Positions 33,980 to 47,631 of a stretch of 64,000 nucleotides of DNA are shown here, one piece after another. The stretch's first letter is position 1. The number at the start of each line of letters is the position of its first letter. Both the position numbers and the translations under genes were made by a program. This DNA comes from Populus alba (taxonomy: Eukaryota; Streptophyta; Magnoliopsida; Malpighiales; Salicaceae), in the NCBI RefSeq assembly GCF_005239225.2, contig NC_133293.1, positions 20,118,333 through 20,182,332 of the forward strand, read 5' to 3'. The notes below the pieces were generated by a model. That model did no database searches. It had not been told where the DNA came from and saw only the letters and a program-made list of their open reading frames with translations.

Positions 33980-35641
33980 TCACATGTAATCCATTGCAGG
34001 GTTGCTCTCATTTGGAATCAACTCTGGCGAGTTGACCATCATTGTAGCAGGTCTGCTGGTAGTAATTTTCTCCCCAGTCTTTGCTCTCATCTCAACAACT
34101 TTCTTATGCGAATTAGAGTGCAGGGAAGGAACAAAGGTTGGACTGGCTGCAGGCCGGTACTCGGGGAAAAGCCGGCCCGACTTGTATCGAACACCGCAGG
34201 CATTGCAAAGGGTTTTTGGACCCATTGGTCCTGCTCTCCATTGTGGGGTCTTGGTTATCTCACAATGCATGCATTTCCTAACTGCTTGCTGTGGCTGTGA
34301 GTTTTGATTCATCTCCACAGTACCTGACGGAACAATAAACTTAATTTTCTTCTTCTTCTTATGTTCTGGGTCAACATGATCTGGTATCTTGATCACAAGT
34401 CTTGACTCGGCAAAGCTCTCGGAATCTGAAGGGACCCTAGGGGAAACAAATTGCTGGGGCACCTCAGTGATTGACGATGTTGGCGAAACGAGTTGCATTG
34501 CAGGGCGAGGAGTGAACGCAGCAGGGCGAGGACGCTTGCTGCGAGCACGCCCGCATTTGCCAGAAGCAACAACCTCGGGGCTACGAGGTGCATTTTTCTC
34601 TCCTGAGCAGTAGCCACTGCTCTCAAGGACAGAAACTGGGCTGGAAGTCTGGAACTGGTGGTGTGGCGTCGAGTCCTTTTTGTCGACAGACACAGACTCC
34701 TCTTTCTTCATTGTCAGGCTCCCCCCAGAGAAGGAATCCTCCACAAAGTTCGATAGCCATTCCAGCTGAACAATATCTTCGTACTGCAACACAAAATCAC
34801 ATATTTTAAATTCCAAAAACACAAATTCCAATCTGTATACACAAAATTAAACCAGCACACGATGAGTTCCACCAATTCAAAATCAAATATTGCTTCCAAT
34901 TGAAGTCTAAACAACCTTAATTAGCATCTAACAGTTAAAACATTTTAGTCGATGACAGCTCATAATTGCTTGACAACATGAATCTTTTCATTAAAGATAA
35001 TTAATTAGCAATCATAACCTGAACTTCTCAGTTGCTTGACACACAATTAACATTAACAAAAAAAACTCTCTCTGCTTTTCTGGTGGGCCTATAAAGGTTA
35101 TAACAGCTTGCACATGATAATAATTTCACTTTAAGTAAATCACATGACAACCCACGTGACTTACACAGCTGAACCAGAACCAAAATAAAACAATCCAGCG
35201 TGTCGCCGACAATACATACAATTACTAAAACACCCCTGGACACCAGAAATCAAAGGCTTTCAAATTCTGACACGAATTGCCAGCGTGGCAGTCAATGACA
35301 TCACAGCACACAAAATCCAACGGTTAGAAATTAGCGACACCGAATTACAGAAAAAGCCGCGTGTAGAATTAATTAAATCAACTCACCGGAACGGACAACT
35401 CGGCGGAGAGGTCAGAGGCAGAACCGGGGAGTGAGTCGGACTGAGTCGACCAAATACCAGGAAAAGAGTTATCGTCGTTGTCAATGAAACAACTAGCATG
35501 GTTGTTTGTGGTGGTGCAGTCAGGCAAACTAGCGTCGACATCATCAGACGGGAAGTCTAGGAGGTCGTCGATGTGGTCGAAGAAGCTTCCACAATCTATC
35601 TCGTCCATGAAACTACCAGAAGTATTTGTTTGTCCAATCAT
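33980..35641 (-). CDS. GATA5-like: GATA-type zinc-finger transcription factor (subfamily A, GATA5-like)
   Basis: Nuclear transcription factor binding (A/T)GATA(A/G) sites. Coding exons are 35641-35387 and 34783-33980; the intron is GT-AG in phase 0 and the product is 352 aa. The N-terminal exon is acidic (FFDHIDDLLDFPSDD), the activator-like region typical of subfamily A, followed by the conserved YEDIVQLEWLSNFVEDSF block. A basic stretch (HKKKKKIKF) may be a nuclear signal. The single zinc finger is C-x2-C-x18-C-x2-C at about residues 256-280 (CMHCEITKTPQWRAGPMGPK, then LCNACG) with the C-terminal basic tail RYKSGRLFPEYRPA. All four cysteines are present. This gene structure (acidic exon, then long exon with the finger) agrees with the family. 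The closest Arabidopsis relatives should be GATA5/6/7; which one is not resolved. Confidence 0.95.
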
Positions 35642-35674
35642 TTTCTCTTCACTTCTCTAAAACTTCTTTTTTTC

Positions 35675-36591
35675 CTGAGAAATTTTTTATCGTGAGAAAA
35701 TAGAAAGAAAAATAGTAATGGGCAAAACGTAATACTACTATATGTGTAGTAGTAACGTAATAATTAAGAGTGGTTTGTGGCGTTTTTTTCTGTGGGTCTT
35801 TGAAAAGTTCAAAAATGAAAATGTTTAATTTTCTCTCTGTCAATCCATTATGGATTGTATTTTAGAAAAAATGCTACGCGTTTATTAGGTCAAGAAAGAA
35901 ATAATATCCCTGCTTTACTTTTCTTATTTGGAATTTAGCGGTGTGGAATTTGAAATCTAATTTGGGAAGAAAATTACCTTGGGGAGGGAGGGAAGGGGGT
36001 TCTTGGTAATTCGAATTTTGGAAGTTTGTGCTTTCAAATTCCTGCAAAACAAATATATAATTAATTGATGCTTAATTGTTGTTTATGAAATGCTAATGGA
36101 CAAACAATGCAATGAACCTACTCGGATTCTTGTAATTTGTTGGAGGAAATATCTTAGTTTAATGCTTAATTTGATTGCCAACAAATTTGAGAAAAGCAGA
36201 GAAGGGAACCCAGTTTGGCCCTGAAATCGGGAAAATACAGTGAGTTTTCTCGAGTTCTTTCCTTTGTTTCCCAGCAGCCAAACAAGGTTGCCATTCATCT
36301 AAATTAATCAATTAACCCTCAAGTGAAACAAACCATGCCGGCATTTGAAATTCACGTTTGAAAAACAATTTTAAAACCCAATTTGAGAAACAGAACAATC
36401 AATTCAGCTCAAAACCACCAAAAACGCAGAGCCAAAACACAAATGGATTCCCGCCCAAAACCCAAAACAATGCTGAATTTCTCTCGGAGAAAAGAAAAAC
36501 CCAGAGGAAGTGCTCAGTTTCTCACAAACAAAGCAAAACCAAGCAGCACAGATACAGAAGCAGTACTATTAACCAGCATTTAGTGCATTAC
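35675..36591 (-). other. 5' UTR intron of the GATA gene (probable)
   Basis: On the minus strand the donor AAG|GTAATG lies at 36592/36591 and the acceptor TTTCTCAG|G at 35675/35674, 33 bases before the start codon. This makes a 917-bp leader intron, with a GA-repeat (36597-36621) in the leader exon just upstream. Long leader introns are common in plant regulatory genes. Inferred from splice sites only. Confidence 0.55.
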
Positions 36592-36596
36592 CTTAT

Positions 36597-36621
36597 AGAG
36601 AGAGAGAGAGAGAGAGAGAGA
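36597..36621. repeat. GA dinucleotide microsatellite
   Basis: About twelve GA units in the probable leader of the GATA transcript (CT on the gene strand). CT-rich leader tracts are frequent in plant 5' UTRs. Confidence 0.9.
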
Positions 36622-36759
36622 GGGCGGTAGGAGTGAAGTACTGAGGTGAAGAGAGGAGAGGGGAATGTGTGATATGTGTTTTGAGTTTTGAAACAGGAAG
36701 GGAGAGGTGGGTGGGTAGTACTAATAGTGTTAGTAGCAAGTGATTGAAGAAGGAAAGGA

Positions 36760-39700
36760 AAGGGCGCTATATGGTAGTTGAGCCTCCTCCTTCATTGCTA
36801 GCTAGCTGTACTTTTTTTACTACTATCCTTCTTCTTCTCCTTCTCCTTCTTCACTGTCTTGATGTTGAAGTCTTCTCTCTCTCTCTTCTTACCCACACGG
36901 GCCCCACACCACCTCCCACCGCACCTCCCCTTTTTTTAAAAAAAAAAATTCCCTCTTTTTTTTTTTTTTTTTTCCTTTTATCTTTGTGTTTTGTTGGTGT
37001 TAATGGACATCTTGCTCAATCATTTAAAGTGAATGTCTTCAAATTACAAAAAAAAAAAAATATATTGTTTTCTTCTTCGTATCCAAAAAACATGTAGTGT
37101 GTTAGCATTTTTCGTGTGTTTATTTTTGAAACTGTATTTTAAAGGTGCACGTTATTTTAAAAAATATTAAATTAATATTTTTAAAAATAATTTTAATATA
37201 TCAATGTTAAAAATAAAAAAAATAAAAAATATCATAAATTACCATACCAAACACTCGTTGACCCATTAAAATTAAGTTGAAGTCGTGACTCTCTTAATCT
37301 GATAAAAACCCAGAGATAGCAATACAGAGTAAAAATGAAGAATTTAATAAAAATAATCTAATCAATTCATTGTGACATTTTGCAGCTTAGTCCTCGAGAA
37401 ATTACGAGTTTTCATCCTTTTTACATCATTTATGCGGAATGTTGTGAAGAGAGAACCAGAGATTGGATAACGTATAGATAATAGATTCACAGAAATAGAG
37501 AGAGCCTGTGGCTTTTGTCAGGTTTTTTCACTGCTGTGTGCACATTCCTTTTGGATTCTGTAACTCCAATATCGAGAGAGACTGTAGAAGCTGGGCTTCC
37601 AGTTCCCTCGTTTTAAATGGGTAACTACGAATCAGTACCCAGTCTTTGACATATTTCTGATTCCTCCCTGAACTCTCTCTCGTCTAGCTAGTTCACCCCC
37701 CAAGGTTTCTTGCCCTAAACTGGATTTATTGAGTTCTTTTTTTATTAATAAATTACTCATAAGAGGTGTGTATAGAGTATATTATTATTTTAAATTTTAA
37801 AATACTTTTAAAAAACACCATGTACTACATTTTCAAAATCACAATTATTAATAATAGGGATAAAAGATAACACTTATTTTGTTATCAATACTTTATTCTC
37901 TCCCTGTATTCCTTTTCTGGTTAATTTTCTCCCGTGATAGAAGAAATATAGGTAAGTTAAGCCAATAGATAACGATCTCTAATCTCCACAGTTCATGCAC
38001 CATGCGTGACTTCAAAGTTCAAACACATAACGCGTTAATAAATAAACAGAGATTAAAGGGAAAAAATAAAATGAAAATAGCAACAGGTGTGATAAGACTA
38101 ATTTAAAAAATCACAGAAATTGATTTTTGACATGTTATTTGGTTCTATTTTTTAAAATACAATATAGTAATATTATATTTGATTATTATTTTAAAACATA
38201 AATAATAAATATATTTAATTAAAAAAAGTTTTATATTTTCAAAACCTTCTCTCTCTAATTTTATTGACGAGTTAATTTCCAGATCGATAATAAAAGGAGT
38301 GTCTTTCACCATTGGCAGACAAAACCCAATTCAAAGTACAAAAGGAGTGGTACAATGTTGAATGCTGTACTGCTACATTCGACCCTCCTCCCGCACTTTC
38401 TTCTCTTACACAGTGATTTCATGTCTTAACAATTTCTAGAGTATACACTTTACAGCGGTCCACTTCAATTCCACCTAAGCAGCCTTTTTTTTTTTTCCAC
38501 AGGTGTCCTGAAAACGGGAAAGGCTTTGCAGGCAATTAAAGGCGATGAATAATCTAGGGTTTAGTAATTAATGGAGGTCTAGTCTTGATAAAAGCGAGGG
38601 CACACCAGAAAAACGTTCTGCATGGGCCTAACACGAGATGATGGGCTCTCTCCCGCAACCCTCCGCCTGAGTCGTCTCCTTTCACTGTCCTCGAGCTGAC
38701 TTGAGGTTTACCCCATGGCTTCTGCATCAATCCCTTCAGAAATACTCTTCTCTGCTCTCTGCAAAAAGAATTCAATGTTAATTGAGAGGGTATTGTTCTC
38801 ATGCGCCCTTTTTTGACCCTTTCTTTTTAAACTAACTTGGATCGCACTCCTTGAATCATTTCCTTCCGAAAGACTTCTCTAACTTTGAAAAAGTAAGTTT
38901 GGTAGAATTCCCAAATACATTCCAAGGCAGCCATAGGTGAGGCTCCATGCACTACTGGAAATTGTGCAGCTACCATCATGGAAGAAAGAAGATGCCTGCA
39001 AAAACTGAGGAAAAAGGGCCGGTGTAATTCCTTCCTCTTATTATTGAATATACACCCGGAGATTATACAATATTATCTAAAAGAGTTAGCTAAGGGTGTG
39101 TCAACCCGGTTCTCAATTTTATCTTTTGCTATTATTTTAATTTTTATAATGTTTTTATAAATTATTTTAGTTTGTTTTTTATGAAGTTATTGTAATTTCA
39201 AATAAAAATTTAGTATCAGTTATTTGAGTTATTTTTGGACCTATCATGTTAATTATATCATATCATAACGATTTTCACATGATTTAATTTTAAATTTAGA
39301 CTAGATAAAATTATGTTGGACAATTTCAAAGTTGATGCATTGAATCATATTTAATAATAATATCAAATAATTTTTTATAACTTGAATATTTTTTCAGGTT
39401 TTATTTAAATTTGTCTTGAAGGTGGCAAAACCCCTGCAATTAAACTAGTGAGTATTATATATATACCGGTGAGAAATAAAACGAATTGAAGTAAAAAAAT
39501 ATACTCCAAGATTACATGGATTATTTATAACGATGTAAAAAATAAATCATGCCAAGATATGTATCACTGAAAAATTGTCAGTTAGCCTGCGTCTCCCTGT
39601 ACAAAGGCTGTAAAATCCACAGCTTCTTGCTTCCAATCGTTGAGAAAAAAACTTTCATACATACCCTTTGGGTATTCGTTTTATGGAAATTTTATATTTG

Positions 39701-42700
39701 AATGCCAAGTGAAAATACATTTGTTTAATGAGACTAATTTCTTGATCATCTTGAAAACTATAAGCATACCGTCTGCGTTTTTTTTTCTTCCCTTCAAAGA
39801 AAAGTGAACCCAGAGAATTGTGTCAACGTTGAGCAACAATTCTAGTTCACGCACTCAAAAAAAAAAAAAAAAAAAAATGGAAGCTGAATGAGCTTTACCA
39901 TCTTAAAACGTGGCAAGACAATTAAACTAATTCGTGCCTATCTAGAGTCTTACAGGCACACATGAAGGCCAAAATGTTTTTTTAAAAAAAAAAAAACACC
40001 GAAGAGATACAAGTAATCTATAACACACATTTTTTTCTAACACTCCATTTGTCTATTCTGCATTTTATAGAAGAAACTTGCGTAATTTGTTCCTAGACAA
40101 TCGTCTTTAATCCACGACTCTGCGTCGGTCCAGCTTCACATCATAAATATTGTCCTTGTCGAGAGAAATTTTTTTTATCTCGGGAGTCCAGAAACTCCCC
40201 CTCCCCATTAATAATTAATCAAGCATCCATGTGTCGGCAAGGAAGTTTTTTGACCATCCACAGTAGCTAAAGAAGAACAGCACATGCTTTTGTGCCCTAA
40301 CAGCACAAGCATGCATTAAATTGCAAAACTCAACAATGATCCATCCAAACATATCCATGGCGCAGGCTGGTTAATTATGCTTAACAATTGAGTCGTTGCT
40401 GTGTTGATTAATTGCAAATCCCTTCAGACATGGGCATCGAATATATGATTGCTAAAACTCTATTTGGTAATGTGGTTTAAATTATTTTTTAAAATATTAA
40501 TTTATAAAAACATTTCATATGTTTTTTGATAATTTTAGCATGATAATATAAAAAATATTTTGATGAATAATATAGGATTAAAAATCAATTTTGTAAAAAT
40601 ACTATGCAACGTATCTTATTATCAAATACATTTTATGCATACATTATTTCACTAACCTTGGACTATCATTCGATATAAAAAAATAGCAAATTCGTTTGAT
40701 TCAAACACCAAAGTCTTCTGTCCTCCGATTTTCTAGGTGGTCATTCCCTGTCATTAAAAATTAATCCATTTTGTGTTAACATGTTGGTTGTCACACACAC
40801 GCGTGGGGTATGATAAACGAAATGACACTGTAACCTTCCTGTCTGGTTATGGCTAAATTGCCCTTGCTTATCCCAGCTATACGTGATTGGTGATTGGCTA
40901 TTACGGTCAATTGATAGTTCGTTGGAATAGTAGGTGACGTGGCTGTACCCGGCGAGATAAGCGGAGAGAGATTGCACATGCATCGTGCGTGCGTCCAAGT
41001 AAGCCGCCACGTTCATGGTGGGACGCATCTTTGCTTGCACGTTGAAAAGAGTTTAGAGGAGCAATATAATCCACGCGCTGATCAAGCGTGGACCAAGACA
41101 TCAGAATTTACCGTGTAACCGTGGGATCCACACAGCGAATCAAAACCTGCTCAGTTCCAGCTGGGTAGTGTACCATACCGTAAGTGGACTACTGTGACTT
41201 TGATGTCACGTGAATTTGTCTAGGGAATTGTGCAGTGATAGTTTTGTCCAAGATCGACTAATCATTGGTTGCCACGTCGTATGTCTGACTCTTGTGAGAC
41301 GAAAGTGTCCTAGGGGAATTATTTTTATTACCTTTTTGGGGTCATATGATCAGTTCGTTGATCATGACCAAAGTGGGGCCCTGATAAGAGGTTACGTGGG
41401 ACCTTCGAATGCACAGCCGTGCAAAATAGAAGTAGGGACAGATGTGATCTTATAGAGTGGTGTGGGCCATGTCATGTATAAGGATCATGGAGCATAGTCC
41501 ACAGATCAGTAAGCAATCTAGCGTAGGAGAATTGCTGTCAAAGTTTGCCAAAAGGCTGTGGGTGCACCCCTACGGTTTCTTTGCTAGGACACAAGCAAAT
41601 AACAACAGGAGTTAATAACAAGAAAAGACAAGACCCACGAATATACACTTGATGCTATTATACCTTTGTATTTTGTAAATTGCGAGTGATAAAATTAATT
41701 TTCCTCACAAGGTTTTTTTACGGGATAAACAAGTCATTGAATCATATTTTACAAGTACATATTTGAAATTGTGATGTAAATTTTTTTAAAAAAATTTAAA
41801 ACTGATATATTAAAATCATAAAAAGTATTAAATAAATATCAATTTTATGTTTTATATTTTTTTCAAATACAATTCACTTTTAAAATACATCTAAAATAAA
41901 AGCTGTTACGCTCTTAAATATTTATGGAAAAAAAAAATGCTTGGTCTATTTATAATGCATGTACGAAAAGATATTTTACATTCAAATGAGGTATAACTAA
42001 ATTTACATTTCTACGGTAATGTTATGTATTTTGTAGTGGAATTTTATGACGTGTTATAACTTCTTGTCGGTGTCCCTTCCCCCCCCCCCCGGCCCTTCTT
42101 CTTGATTAATTTAGAATTTAAGTTGCTAATTGTATTAAAAAAAAAAGGGGGTCGAGCACAAATTTTACTGATATATTATTTATCAGAATTATGCAACGCC
42201 CTCCTCGTATAAGTTATAATTGGGAATAGTACAGTAATAAACGAAGATCAATAGTTATCCATTGATTTTCAGTGCTCGCGTATATATGGTCTAGAATTTA
42301 CTTGATTAACTTGTTTTCTATTTTCATTTCAATTTGCTCGATAGTTTCGTGTATTCGTTTTTTCGACATGTATGATCATCTTGGTTGATGGGCTTTTTTG
42401 TTTTGAAATTAACACCTGTCTAATTAAAAATAAGTTAATTTATTAAACTTGATTTATTAAAAAAAAACACGCTTATTTATTTGTTTGCAATACCTTATCA
42501 TTATTTTTTATAAGAAAAAAAAATTGCAGTGTAACGCATATTATGTTTAGTATTTAACTAAAACCTTATCGTTCAAAAGATTTGTTTTTAATACACCAAA
42601 CTAACCCAATAATATTGGAAGCTTTAAAACAGTAGTGGAAATAATTTATTTTTTTCCTTGTCAATGAAAAGAAAACATCTCTTGAGATTCAATCGGCTTT

Positions 42701-43060
42701 TCTTAATCACAAATTAGACTTTTCTTAGTCACAAATATTCTCTCAAAACCTTAAAATAAACGTGGTTCAGAGACTTAACATGGGCTAGGGCGTCAAGATT
42801 TTGGAGGTACACCTTCCTTTAAGCAAGCCACGTGCATTTGTGATCAAGCTACTCTCACCTGTGGAAATGAAAGCCCAATCTGGTCCCACAAATCACAATC
42901 AAAGGCATTTAATCGATCAAGCCTACTTTGATGCACACGGTTCCACAATCCTACAGCACACAATTCCTCTCCTTCCCTTTAGCACACGTGAAATTCCAAT
43001 AAAACCCCTGTATTTTTAGTGGCTTGTAATAAAAACTGCATGAAAGGAAAAAGGCTGTCT
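36760..43060. other. Intergenic DNA between the GATA and EDR2-like genes, first part
   Basis: No gene supported. CT-rich and poly-T tracts at 36830-36975 belong to the GATA promoter side. Copies of the AT-rich family lie near 37135-37255, 40455-40640 and 41755-41905. The stretch 40690-41620 is less AT-rich and looks single-copy, but its frames (up to 99 aa) have no domain. A C-homopolymer lies at 42079-42090. Confidence 0.5.
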
Positions 43061-43061
43061 T

Positions 43062-43118
43062 CCGGTAATAAATCTGGCGTGTCGGTGCCGACACAAAAAG
43101 CACCGACAAGATTACCGG
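43062..43118. other. Nested inverted repeat (stem-loop)
   Basis: CCGGTAAT at 43062 pairs with ATTACCGG at 43111, and inside it TGTCGGTGC at 43080 pairs with GCACCGACA at 43100, leaving an 11-base loop. The stem has a ten-base bulge on one side. The 129-aa minus frame overlapping it has no recognised domain. Confidence 0.7.
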
Positions 43119-43544
43119 GTGCAACAGGGGATAAAATCTGACATGGGAGGTGTTTACCGGCCAGGAAAGGTTAACCGATGGACACCCAAAATCCAGGATG
43201 CAATATAACGCGTCGGCGGCGTTTAATTTTGACTTGTGATTTTGAACGGTGAAGCTCCGTGCCTTCAACGGGTTTCCGTTGCTTCCTTGATTCTTAAACG
43301 TTTGACATTTAACTTTGTTCTCCTCCGAGAAATATTGCATTGATTTTTTTCATAATTGGTTTTAGTGGTTATTTTTCTAACCGTGAGCTTACTTGGAATC
43401 CTTGAAAAAATACACTTTCGATTAGTTTGTATGGCCATGTTCAATTGCGTGAAGACTCAAATTATTTTAATATAATAAAAAAATTCACATCTTAGAAAAT
43501 TAGTAGTTGTCATTATCATTAAACTTGAAAATATAACCACTTTA

Positions 43545-44345
43545 ATTTCTTTCATATAAATACAATTTTTTATTAATACATCTCTTATTTGTCTCTGCCA
43601 ACATATTAATCTTTTTAATTAAAGTCGTTCATGTTTTTTAAATAAAATTTCATGATTGTTAAAGAAAATAAAAAAATATTAAAATAATATGTTCATATTT
43701 TGTGGGATTGAAAACTAAAAAAAATATATAAACATGATAAAATCATGTTTGAAATGGATTTAAACATCTCAACAATAAAAAAGCAACTTCAATCAATTTT
43801 TTATCAATATTATTATTATTATTATTCATAGCATATACATGATAGTTAAAAAAATATTATTGAAATTTAAATAAATATTTACAATAGTATTTACGAACTA
43901 TATCAAGACCGAAAAGCAGGTAAATCTTGTTAATTTTTTTCAATGCGTCAAAGAGAACAGAGACAAAAAAAAATAGAGAAAAAAAATAGCAATGGCCCAG
44001 GCCTGCCAAACACTTGACCCGCCATATTATTTTTTATTGGCCTTATATTTTTTTTTTTTATTAAGAGTTAGACGACATGTCCCTTGTATTTAAAAAAAAA
44101 AAAAAACGCAACAAATGATAGGTCGTCTGTCACACTTCAGAAAATAGATATGTCCCCAGCACTTGTACCCACAGTCTCTATGCTTGAACCCACAATCTCT
44201 AGCCTTTCATGTGCTTTATTTAATTGAATTTGACATAGATTTGTAATAAAATTATTATAAAAAATATTAAAGTGCTTAAATATTTATATAAACAGTAAAA
44301 TATCATAAGAAACCTAAGTTTTTTTCAGAGTGTTTAGATGATCAT
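43545..44345 (+). repeat. Dispersed AT-rich repeat, about 0.8 kb, copy 2
   Basis: Partner of the block at 30690-31500, with shared motifs in the same order (TTTTTTATTAATACATCTCT, AATAATATGTTCATATTTTG, TTTTCAGAGTGTTTAG). Extra sequence in the middle (43930-44230) differs between the copies. Confidence 0.6.
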
Positions 44346-47300
44346 CTCTAGTGGCAACTAATTTACTTCTCGACAATGTTATCATTTGTGTAAGGTTTTT
44401 TTTTTTTTTTTTTTAAAATACTCTTACTAAAATGCTAGTTAAAATAGCACACTTGAAAATTCATTTGTGAAAATAACACAACTAGTTGAGAGGCGTATGT
44501 TTCACGTGCAGTACGAATGAAAAGTGGAGGTAAGACCCATGCCAAGGATTTCTGCCGGTTTTAATTCAACCGGAGGCATGTGTTATATGCACCTCTCTTG
44601 GTGGCGGTTGTTTCACTGGTGTCTTTTTACCGGTGACGCATGTGACCTCTAATCTAGTTATGTTATTTTAACAAATAAATTTTAAATCACGACATCTTGG
44701 ATAATAATTCTAGTCACTGTGCTATTTTTTTTTTTTCCCACGACAACAAGTTTCAGTTCAAACTTTTGAGATAGGATAATGCTAGAAAAACTCAATATTT
44801 TTTCTACCAGCTACAACTCTTTATTCGAGATGGTATCGTGCAATTGATGTTTTATCAATCGTGTAAAATATCTGTAACTTTTCCATCAAAACAGTAATGG
44901 GTGCTAGAAAAACCCAATATTCTCTCTATTATATATATTTGTTTTCATTATAATATATAGATGCTACGAAGTCGTTTTATAAGTAAATCTGGTATCCCTG
45001 GCATTAACCACGCAGAGTTGTCCAAGAAAATCGTTGTTTTCTAATATTGAAGTCCACTACATATATGTTTAATTTTATTATGCACGGTATTTTAAACTTC
45101 ATGCTTGGAAAATGTTAATATAATATATATATTTTAATACCAACATGTTAAAATCATTAAAAAAAACACTAAAAAATATATCAATTTAATATATTTTTTG
45201 TAATTTTTAAAAATTACCCTACCTCCCAAGCACTCACCACATAGTTGCATTGCTTAGGCAGAGGAGCCACTCGCTATAACATGCCAAAAACAGGATGTCT
45301 TTGCACACAAAATCCAAATGGTCAGCGATACCCCCATCACGTGGCAGCAGCACTCGACGAAGGATGTAAAAACCTTTAAATTTGAACGTTCAAAGTCTTC
45401 AAGACAGAAGGCTCTAAACAGATTCAAATAAGTGTTGACAAAATAAGCAATAGCCATGGAATTTGTGCACTTCTTGCATATGCATCGCTAGCCATTAGGC
45501 AGGATTGTCGCTATATAATATATACACTAGGAAATTCTACATAGAAAAATATAATGCTACCATATAACGTGCCATAATTTATAGATCAGACGACATGCTG
45601 TCATGTAACTACTACGATGGATTGCAAAGAAGATGTAGAAAGCAGCATGTGATGGTGCCACGTGGTTGCGTGTTTATTATAACCTTGAAAAATAATGGCG
45701 GTGTAGAAAACAATGCTTGTATATTTCTGGTCATCGCCCGTTTTAGGCGCCGGGAAAGGGACAATATTGAATGTGATGGTAACATGTGGGACTCTTTTTT
45801 TTCGTAGAAAAGTAATAACGCAAAACACGATTTAAGTTAATTAATTACATAAATTAAGCGTGAGGGTTAAAATGTAATGAAATTACAAAAACGAAAGATT
45901 TTCGGAAGAACATTAGTTCATATTTCATAATTCATCTAGGGAGTGTTAAGTACATGCAAACAGTTTTTAAAATACCTCAAAAATCACATAAAGAGGTTAA
46001 TTATTATTATTATTTATTTTTTTGTGAACAGACATGTCTATAGAATACGGACTCATAAAATAAAAAGAAAAAATAGTAAAAATAAAACAACAAAACGTCT
46101 TTGAAAGTAGCCACGTGCCACGTGGGTGCATCAAATCTGATGGTACTACGTGGGGACGACGTTGGATAATTAATAAATGTTGGATGGCGAAATGGCAGAT
46201 CAACCCATAGTGTAAAGTGATTTTGGTGAGGGTATTTTGGGCAAGTTGTGGAAAATGGTTGGGTTTTCAATCAAAGGGATAACATTTTCATTCCAGATGT
46301 TAGATAGAAAATAGGCAAATGAAGAGTGACAGATTCATGGCTACATCGTCACATTTTCTGTATTTGGAGCATAGTTTAAAGAGACAAAAAGCCTACTTTA
46401 ACTTAGCTTTATTTTAATGTTTATATTGTGGTCGAAGCCCATTCATATCGAAAACCGTACCACTGCTGATTTTCTTCACGGGCCTCGAGAAAAGTCTGGT
46501 TGGATTATTCTTTTAGGTTCATTTATAAGGTTGTTCTTGTTTTTTTTTTTTTTTTTTAATTGCTGTAAGCATAATTATAAAATCTACTCATAAGTTAATC
46601 TGATGACTTGAAAATTTAAAACCTTTGAAAAATATATATTTTTTTTATCAAAAAAATGTTGTTTTGTTTATTAAAAACTTGAAAGCAGCAACTAGAAAAA
46701 AAAAAAAAAATGATCTATCAACCCACCATATAGAAATCTTAAGACAATCTATATCCAACACCGAACTTGATAAAATTCATGGGCTTAAGAAAAAACTATT
46801 TTTTAAAAAAATTTTTGTTTAAAAATATATAAAAATAATATTTTTTATTTAATTTTTTTTTATATTAACTCATCAAAACTATCCAAAACATCAAAAGAAT
46901 TTAATTTAATTTTCTTTAAAACTCCGGTTAAAACTCTTTATCAAACACCATTTTTAAAATGTCAATCCTTGTGACAGTTCTGAATATTTTCTAGAATGGA
47001 CTGGACTACAGATATATTTACTATCGTGGGCTTCTTTAGTCCCTGAGCTTTCTAGTTTTGATTTCTGACAATTCTCAAGCATTTTGGGTTTCATCCCAGC
47101 ACGTGTCACTGGGCTTGAAGCTCAATTTCTTTTCTAACCATCCTGGCCTTGCTTCATAATTTCCCATTCATTAATAGGAAAAAAAAAAAAAAAAACCCTA
47201 ACAGTTATGCGATTCACAGCCATCCAACGTGATTATTGGAGGGAAAATCCAACGCCATTTTAACGCTCACAAAAGATAACATGAAGAACAAAGCACCTGA

Positions 47301-47600
47301 CAAAATATATTCTATATAGAACAATGGCTCGACTAGCAAATTAGATTAAGAAAATATGTAGAATAGCATATAGTTGGTTATGCATCTCTACGAGGGAAAA
47401 TAATAATAAAAGATGTAGAAAATAAATTGCCCTATCAAAGAATGACTGACGAAATTAGCAAATTATTGCCGTTTGAACCTTGAATGAAAGAAAAGGGGGC
47501 ACGTACAGGTGTTAATTCCATGATCATGGAGCACCTCGCCTGCCATTTTCGTCATTCTGCCTTTCTTATCCAGCTTCAACATTCTCACATGGAGATGTCA
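44346..47600. other. Intergenic DNA upstream of the EDR2-like 3' end
   Basis: No gene supported; frames are short and without domains. AT-rich family copies lie at 45100-45240 and 46785-46950. The last 200-300 bases before 47632 are likely the 3' UTR of the EDR2-like gene. Confidence 0.5.
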
Positions 47601-47631
47601 GAAGAAAAAAGTGCAGGTCATGATATTATGG

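Noticed and set aside
40741..41040. 99-codon minus-strand frame
   Set aside because: No domain or family resemblance; several overlapping frames of similar size occur and no splice-linked exons were found.
41206..41213. TCACGTGA palindrome (G-box)
   Set aside because: No gene start is nearby, so a single eight-base motif is not evidence of a promoter.
42951..43340. 129-codon minus-strand frame
   Set aside because: No recognised motif; it overlaps a hairpin and has no start context or neighbouring exons to support it.
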